Shown piece by piece: positions 57,846 through 64,000 of a stretch of 64,000 nucleotides of DNA. The notes below the pieces were generated by a model. The model searched no databases. It saw only the letters and a program-made list of their open reading frames with translations, and had not been told where the DNA came from. This stretch comes from Anthostomella pinea. Taxonomy: Eukaryota; Ascomycota; Sordariomycetes; Xylariales; Xylariaceae. The number at the start of each line of letters is the position of its first letter. Positions within the stretch are counted from its first letter, which is position 1. The DNA lies in contig CAUWAG010000007.1 of NCBI GenBank assembly GCA_963556695.1, positions 3,100,001-3,164,000 of the forward strand, written 5' to 3'. The position numbers and the translations under genes were made by a program.

Positions 57846-60800
57846 ATGAATACCGCTACGGTGGGGATGGCGGTCACGCCCACCGTCCTGTCGACCTTCC
57901 TTTCGCATGTAAGTTATGTGTATGAATCCCGTCGCCGGTCCAAACATGCCATTATCTGCTCCATAGCAGCGACGTTACCCGACATCGGGATTGGAACGCC
58001 TGTTGCGTGGGGGCATTTGCGTTCAACGCGACGAAGCTTCTTGCCGCCAGTATAGAGTTCCAGGCTAACGTAGTGTCTCTTCTCGCCCTCGTAGTATCTC
58101 AACCGCAAACCGCTACGACAGCGACCTACCGCTCATCTCTCCTACGACGAGGGTCTGCACCTGATTCGATCGTTCCTCGCCTTTGCGTCGCATCACAGTG
58201 TCGAGGACCTGCAGGCTTTCACTGCCCAGTGGGTGCCGCATCCAGTATGGGTTTCGGTCGAGGAAGTCAACATCCCCGAGGACAAGCTCGTTGAGTCGGC
58301 CAATGTGCTTCAGGAGCAATTGGGTCCCGATGGTATCCGTAAGGTCGGAGGCCGGAATTGGTGGCAATGGCGGGGGCCTGCCGCCACCCCCTTGAAGTGC
58401 GAATGGATCGAGATGCGATCTGACTACAACGAGCGCAAGAGGACGGGTGACCAAGCCAAGAGGGTCATGCTCTACGTCCATGGGGGGGCCTACTTCTTCG
58501 GCTCTATCGACGAGCACCGCTACCAGATGCAGAGACATGCGCGCAAGCTCAAGGCGAGGGTCTTTGCCCCTGAGTATCGACTGTCGCCTCAGTTCCCCTT
58601 TCCGTGTGGCCTCCAGGACTGTCTAGCTGCGTACCTATACCTGCTTACGGTTCAGGACCCGACTACCATCATACTAGCCGGAGATTCGGCGGGTGGTGGC
58701 ATGGTCGTGAGCATGCTGGTCACCATGAGGGACCGAGGCATTCCTATGCCTGCGGGTGCCATCCTGATCAGTCCATGGGTCGACTTGACGCACTCCTTTC
58801 CCAGTGTTGCTGGCGATTGTCCCTTGGACTATATTCCACAACACGGGTTTCATCACAAACCATCCAAGGCATGGCCGCCGTTGAATGCGGACGAGTACGC
58901 CATCTTGAAAGACCAGATAGCTAATAACACCAAGCCCGGCCTGACTAAGCTCATGAAGCCTGCTGCAGTAGACCAGAAGCTCTCGCAAAACCTCGACCAG
59001 CTACCTTCAGCGTTAGACTTGGACAACGGGTCCCCTCGTAACAGCATGGCTGAGACTACGTATATCTCAATCAATCTTGATGGAAAAGAGGTCCAGCTGA
59101 AGGACCAAATTCAGGTGCGTTAAAATGTCGCCCCGGGTGGTTGTGTCGGGTCAAGTTTGCAACGAGATCTTCAACTGCCAATGTTGACCAGGACGATGCT
59201 CACTCCTGACACATGGCTGTCCTAGAACGCTGCGCCGCAGATGGATGGCTCCAATGGAAGCACGACTAACCACTGCTTAGATGTACACGACCAACGAACT
59301 GTTGTCACACCCGCTGGTCAGCCCTGTCATGCAACCGACTCTGGGTGGTCTTCCACCTTTGCTCATCATGACAGGCGGTGGTGAGATACTTCGAGACGAG
59401 CAGATATATCTTGCTCATAAATGTGCACACCCGGAGAAGTACCTCCCAGGTGACATCAACATGCATGAATCGGCACGGAAACAGCTTGCACGCTTCAAGC
59501 CAACTGATGTCCAACTTCAAATCTGGGACGATCTGTGCCACGTTGCGCCAACGCTCAGTTTCACGCATCCGGCCAAGTTTATGTATCGATCTATTGCCCA
59601 GTTCGGAGCTTGGGCTCTTGCCAGGGCTCAAAAGGTAGATATTGAGATCCTGGACGACGACGACATTTCGTTCATCTCTAGCTCGGGATCGGACTCTGAT
59701 GGTTCGAGCGCGCAAGAGAAGAAAGAACCCGAAGTGACAGAAGGCGATCAGCCACAAGTTGGAAAGGCTGGAGACCCGTTGCCGCCATTCACGCACCATA
59801 TGATCCGCCAACGTGTTAATCGGCATGGAATTATCAGGCCATTAGAACCCGCTGCCGACTTGCCAGGTTGCACTCTTCATCCCAACGAGATCGGTGTGGT
59901 GAAAGAAGGTCCCGTCAGGAAATGGCTTGAAGCACGACACCAGTGGGATACCCGGTACGGCAGTACCCGTGCCAAAATCCATAAGAAGCGCCTCAAGGAG
60001 ATGGCCGCAGGATATGTTGGATTCGATGGGGAGACGCCGCCTCCCAGCGCTCTTGCCAGCAGGCGCAAGGGCGGAGATGACTATTATGGGAAGAAGAAGA
60101 AGAGACAGAAGAGTATGGGTCTCGCCTTATGGTCACTCTGGGGCTCCAAACACGACGAAGCGACGGTCGGTCGAGAACAGGATGCGGAGAAAGAACCAGA
60201 AACCAAAGTTGCAGTCAAAGTTGCTACCAACGAGGAAGGAGAAGGTGCTCGGTCGCACTCTGATATCCAAAAGCAGGAGAACGCGGTGGCCAGGAAAGGC
60301 CTCTTGGGTAGTCGAAGCCGCTCGAGGACCAAAATCGTTCGGTACGAACGGCAAATTGCTGCCGACGACGACGACGACGAGGTTAACGAGAATACCCCTG
60401 CCGCCGTGCTCATGGCCAAGAGAGACGAGAAGGCGAAACAAGAGGTTGAGGTTGAGCCGCCGCTGCCGTCTCCACGCAGCAATCTGCTTAGCCCCGATTA
60501 CATGCCGCCGGAGACGGGCGTCACGGGCAAACGGCCGATCGTGGGCGGTATAGCGGTTCCTTTCAGCCTGAATAAGGACGCCGAGACGGCCAGCATGTTG
60601 ACCCTGAACTCGAAGATGGATCAGCCCTCGCGCGTCGTCAGCCCGAGACCGATGAGCTCCCAGGCCAATCCTTTGGGTCAGACGAGTGCTGCTGCGGCGG
60701 CGGCGGCCACCGATAAGGCCCGGGATGAAGTTGTCAAGCCTGAAGAATTGACGCAAAAAGGGGCTCCTGCTGCGGTAACCCCGGGAGGAGCAGGTCCTGA

Positions 60801-60930
60801 GCCGGCCTCGGCACAAAACATTGTTCTCGGTCTTGAGATCACACCAGGAATTGTGGTGGACTCACACGATGAGCGGCCGCCCTTGGAGTCGTTCGTTACT
60901 GCACAGGAAGATCTTCCCAGGGCGCAATGA
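57846..60930 (+). CDS. HSL-type alpha/beta hydrolase (lipase/esterase) with long disordered tail
   Basis: A serine hydrolase of the hormone-sensitive lipase group (alpha/beta hydrolase fold-3), likely acting on lipid or sterol esters; substrate unknown. Exons 57846-57908, 58095-59114 and 59281-60930 give 910 residues with introns of 186 and 166 nt, both phase 0. The oxyanion motif HGG is at 150-152 (MLYVHGGAYFFGS) and the nucleophile is Ser219 in LAGDSAGGGM. An acid candidate lies in GGGEILRDE near 396-400 and His448 in WDDLCHVAP, so the triad is complete. The catalytic part ends at about 475. The last ~435 residues are charged and low in complexity, with a lysine cluster (GKKKKRQKS), an Asp run and an Ala run. 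The N-terminal 21-residue exon is hydrophobic (VTPTVLSTFLSH) and may touch a membrane. Similar long-tailed hydrolases are common in filamentous fungi. Confidence 0.9.
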
Positions 60931-61273
60931 GTAGGCTTCGAGATGTTGCACCACCGCTTTTGCAAGAGGTTGCTTGGGCGTGAGCGTGGGAGGCAGACAC
61001 GGGCGAGCAATATACCCCCTTCCAGGACAGTTATCAGACGGACTCTGGAATCCCAACATTGTACTATTTACTTTGTACAACCACCGCTAGCAAACAGTAA
61101 TATTATAATTCATACAACCCATCGATTTGTCTGCAGCATTGAAGTGAGAGTTGACTGGTTTGTTCTCTATCAAGCACACTCGGCATCACACCGCCCGCCC
61201 TTCCCTTCTCTAGACCAAAGAAGGCATTGGCTCCAAGCCTTCGTTCGTTCCACGGTAAACAGCAGGAGCAGGC
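60931..61273. other. Convergent spacer between hydrolase and mL41 genes
   Basis: This 343-bp spacer holds the 3' ends of both convergent genes. Nothing else is seen. Confidence 0.6.
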
Positions 61274-61816
61274 TCAGTCCAGTCCGTTCTCGGCCTTCCA
61301 CCTGTCCAGGTACAGCTCGGGGCTCTTGGGGCCCAGGGCGTAGCCCTCGTAGCGGCCTCTTGTTGCGGGCATTCGCTTCGTGACGAAGGGGGTCAACTAT
61401 ATTGTGCACGTCTTGTTAGCGTCTTGTTTTATTGGTTTATGATGGCTTGCCGTGTCGTGGTGATGGAGAGGAGAGGAAAGGGAGGTTTAGACAGCTCCCG
61501 TCACTGCCACTGGTGCCGTTCGTCGTGTGTACCAGCCTGAAAACAAAAACAGGCCAGCTCAACTCCCACCAACCCAACCCAACCCCTCTACCGAAACAGT
61601 CATATGTATATAGGGGGCCTTCCTCACCTTGAACTCGTCCAGCCCGGCCGGCACGACATACGTGCGCACCTTGGCCCAGTCGATCACGTAGCCGCCGTAC
61701 TTGGTATGACTACCCATCGAGCCCGTCCGCGTGCCCTTGTAGAAGCCCTTGTTGATGTCCTTGGTCGTCAGCGGTAGCTTGCGGTAGCGCTTGAGGAGCG
61801 CCTGCGTGGGCCGCAT
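61274..61816 (-). CDS. mrpl27: Mitochondrial large-subunit ribosomal protein mL41 (MRPL27)
   Basis: This is a small structural protein of the mitochondrial 54S ribosomal subunit. Exons 61816-61628 and 61396-61274 give 103 residues, split by a 231-nt phase-0 intron (DEFK joined to LTPFVTKRMP). The family signature is nearly complete: LPLTTKDINKGFYKGTRTGS, then MGSHTKYGGYVIDWAKVRTY and VVPAGLDEFK. The tail ends LYLDRWKAENGLD. The N-terminus MRPTQALLKRYRKL is basic and may serve as the import signal. A GTGAGT donor at about 61950 on the minus strand and a CGACAG acceptor shortly before the ATG suggest a leader intron, which is inference. It is shorter than yeast Mrpl27 but normal for filamentous fungi. 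Confidence 0.93.
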
Positions 61817-62336
61817 TTTGTCTTGGTCTTGTCGTCGGGTTGGCCTGTCGCGGATCGGTTGGGTTGGGTTTGGCTTTTGTGGAAGATGAGTGGATGTGTG
61901 CGATTGGACGGTTGGAAGTTGGTGAGACGGCTTAGACTGGTGAGGTACTCACTGCTTGCGACTGTGGATTGGTGTCGTGGTGTAGGCCTTGCGGCTCGTG
62001 GTGGATGGCTCGATTGAGCTCCAGCAGGTCGCGATCTGGAAAATCGCTGGACAGGAGCCTTGCGCATTGTGGGTCCGTTCATGGTGGGCCCACCCCACTA
62101 ATGTTGGTGCAGTACCCCCACTATCGCTCACCCTCACGGCAGAAAAAAAAGCTGGGACACCGCCTTTGAAGGCCTCTAAGAACTACTCAGCTAATCCACG
62201 TCCGGGACAAGAACAGAACAATTACCAGCAAGTCGGCCTGTGCAAGTGACTTCCTGGATTGGTCCGAGTTACGAAGCGCCCATTTCTCTTCGAAAGCCCG
62301 ACGGACATCCCACGACTTCTCGTCAGAACTACTACG
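61817..62336. promoter_or_regulatory. Divergent promoter region between mL41 and UTP14
   Basis: The two start codons lie 520 bp apart in opposite directions, so both genes are driven from here. The pair joins a mitochondrial ribosomal protein with a cytosolic ribosome biogenesis factor. No known regulatory motif stands out. Confidence 0.5.
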
Positions 62337-64000
62337 ATGCCGGGCAGACAAGCCCACGGCCGGGCTCCAGGCCACGGGCAGGGTTCGAAAGCAAAAGGCA
62401 AAGGCAAAAGCCAAGGCCAAGGAGGATCAGGAGGTGGTGGAAACAGGCGATCGAAAGTAAAGTCGACCAAGAAGGCCCTCAACGCCTTCTCCATCGCCCA
62501 GGAGGAGCACGGCGACCGAAACAAGCTCACGCCCCGCAACCGCGCCCTCGATCTCGAAGTAGAACCCGGTAGTCGTGCGAAACATGGAAGAGACGAAGAT
62601 GACGACGAGGATGAAGATGACGACGAGGGCCCGCCGAGGAAGATGCGCCGGGGTGGTGGCAATGACGATTTCGACGACGGAGGCGATTCTAGCGGCAGCG
62701 AGCCGTGGCACGTCGGTGTCGATGCCGACGATGACGATTCCGATATCGATAGCGACGAAGCTTTCGGGGAGAGCGACGAGGAGAGATTCGAGGCTTATAC
62801 TTTCCGCGGGAGCTCTAAGAAAAAGAAGCAGGCTAGAGATGTGAGCAGCGACGGTTAGAAGGGGAATATGAGCTTTGGCTAATATGGGCGCTACAGGACA
62901 GTGAAGAAGAAGAAGATGACGACGATGCTGACGGTGCCTCGCTTGGATCTGACGCTATAGATCTCGCAGAGGCTCTCGATATGTCCATGTCGGAAGACGA
63001 TGCCCAACCAGATGGCGACAAAGCAGCGGCAGATTCGGACTCTGAGGAGTCAGACGCCGACAGCGCATCTAGTGATGAGTCCTCAGGAGATGATGAAGAC
63101 GAAGACGACGTATCGGAGTCTGGAATCAACGCCTGGGTCTCCCAGTTCGGTGGGGCCCAAGATGAGGAAGAGGAGGAGGCACAATCGACCATCACGAAAC
63201 CTAAACTGGGTCTGAAAGATTTAGGTCTACTAGGTGTCAAAGATCCGCAGCTCAAGAAGTCTCTCAAGCTCATGACGAAGGAGGAGAAGTCCAGCAAGCC
63301 CAAGAAGCTCGAGGTGCCCCTCGGGACGCGCGAACAGGCCAAACTCGATCGGGTTGAGGCTTACAAAAAGACCAACGAAACACTGGACAGATGGACAGAG
63401 ACTGTGAAGCACAACCGAAGGGCCGATCACATCGTTTTCCCTCTCCCGCAGAACCAGACAGGTCTTGCTCGACATGACAACACCGAGCTGATGCCCCTGA
63501 CTCAGAAAGCCGCAGGGACTGAGTTGGAGCAGACTATCCTGGCCATCATGGAGGAAAGTGGTCTAGGCCCGAGTACCAAGAAAGAGAAGGATCAAGAAGC
63601 CACAGATGAGGTGGACGAACAAGGCCTCTCGCGGAGCGATCGCAAGGCGTTGCAGCAACAAAAAAGAAGGGAAAGAGATTTGCAGTCTAGAGAAGATGCC
63701 CGCAACAAGCGTCTCAAGAAGATCAAGTCCAGAACCTATCGCCGGGTACACAGGAAACAACGGGACAAGGACGGGATGAGAGAGCACGAGGCTGCAAAGG
63801 CGGCTGGTCAGATTGACTCCGATGAAGAGCGGGAGGCCCAGGATCGCCAGCGAGCCATGGAGCGCATGGGTGCTCGACACAAAGAGTCTAAGTGGGCAAA
63901 AACGGCCAACAAGGGCGGCCGTGCAGCTTGGGACGATGACGTTCGGATAGGGGTTGCCGAAATGGCCAAAAGAGATGAAGAGCTGCGTCGAAAAGTCGCA
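62337..64000 (+). CDS. utp14: U3 snoRNP-associated protein UTP14 (3' part outside window)
   Basis: Utp14 is a nucleolar component of the small-subunit processome; in yeast it binds and activates the helicase Dhr1 to release U3 snoRNA. Exons 62337-62840 and 62897-64000 (56-nt phase-0 intron) give 536 residues, still open at the window edge. The family total is about 900. The N-terminus is Gly/Lys-rich and leads to KKALNAFSIAQEEHGDRNKL and a highly acidic part with DSDIDSDEAFGESDEERFEA, typical of the family. The domain proper is seen in TNETLDRWTETVKHNRRADH and LPQNQTGLARHDNTELMPL. It continues with RLKKIKSRTYRRVHRKQRDK and MERMGARHKESKWAK. The first ATG in frame is 62337. Very high Asp/Glu content is normal for this protein. 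Confidence 0.93.

Overview
The window is nuclear DNA of a filamentous ascomycete, most likely a Sordariomycete and perhaps Hypocreales. The reasons are short introns (about 40-185 nt) with GTRNGT donors and CTAAC/CTGAC-like branch points, about 50% GC, and families typical of that class: a LaeA-like methyltransferase, a HET-domain gene, a membrane-bound SREBP, a Yap1-type AP-1 factor and a CIA30-domain protein. The species cannot be named from the sequence alone.

Left arm (1-16 kb). A partial LaeA-like methyltransferase gene leaves the window at base 1. It is split into six short exons, so no single reading frame shows it. A 261-bp heptamer satellite follows, then a complete Kha1-type K+/H+ antiporter (4531-7511). 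Next come a probable Ty1/copia LTR remnant (8992-9472), a CIA30-domain protein (12040-12850, minus) and a small bZIP factor (14832-15781, minus).

Central gene-poor stretch (15.8-46 kb). About 16 kb has no gene I can support, but it carries a 31-nt poly(G) run. A broken HET gene (32.1-33.9 kb) comes next. Two intact minus-strand genes follow: a short-chain dehydrogenase (35535-36642) and the sterol regulator SREBP (37713-40771). A badly decayed type-B carboxylesterase lies at 42.9-44.1 kb. This part looks like accessory, turnover-prone DNA around a few maintained genes.

Right arm (46-64 kb). An orphan basic protein gene (46410-47003) has a 5' leader made of a tandemly duplicated ~124-bp exon/intron unit. 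The oxidative-stress regulator AP-1 (50267-52254, minus) follows. Then comes a compact housekeeping block: a BSD-domain protein (54819-56224), TSR2 (56468-57249, minus), a long HSL-type alpha/beta hydrolase (57846-60930), mitochondrial ribosomal protein mL41/MRPL27 (61274-61816, minus) and UTP14 (62337 to beyond 64000). TSR2, UTP14 and mL41 all serve ribosome production. TSR2/hydrolase and mL41/UTP14 are divergent pairs with short shared upstream regions.

Exon coordinates given below come from reading splice sites and phases by eye. In every intact multi-exon gene the phases close exactly. I found no convincing tRNA, rRNA, CRISPR or bacterial-type element.
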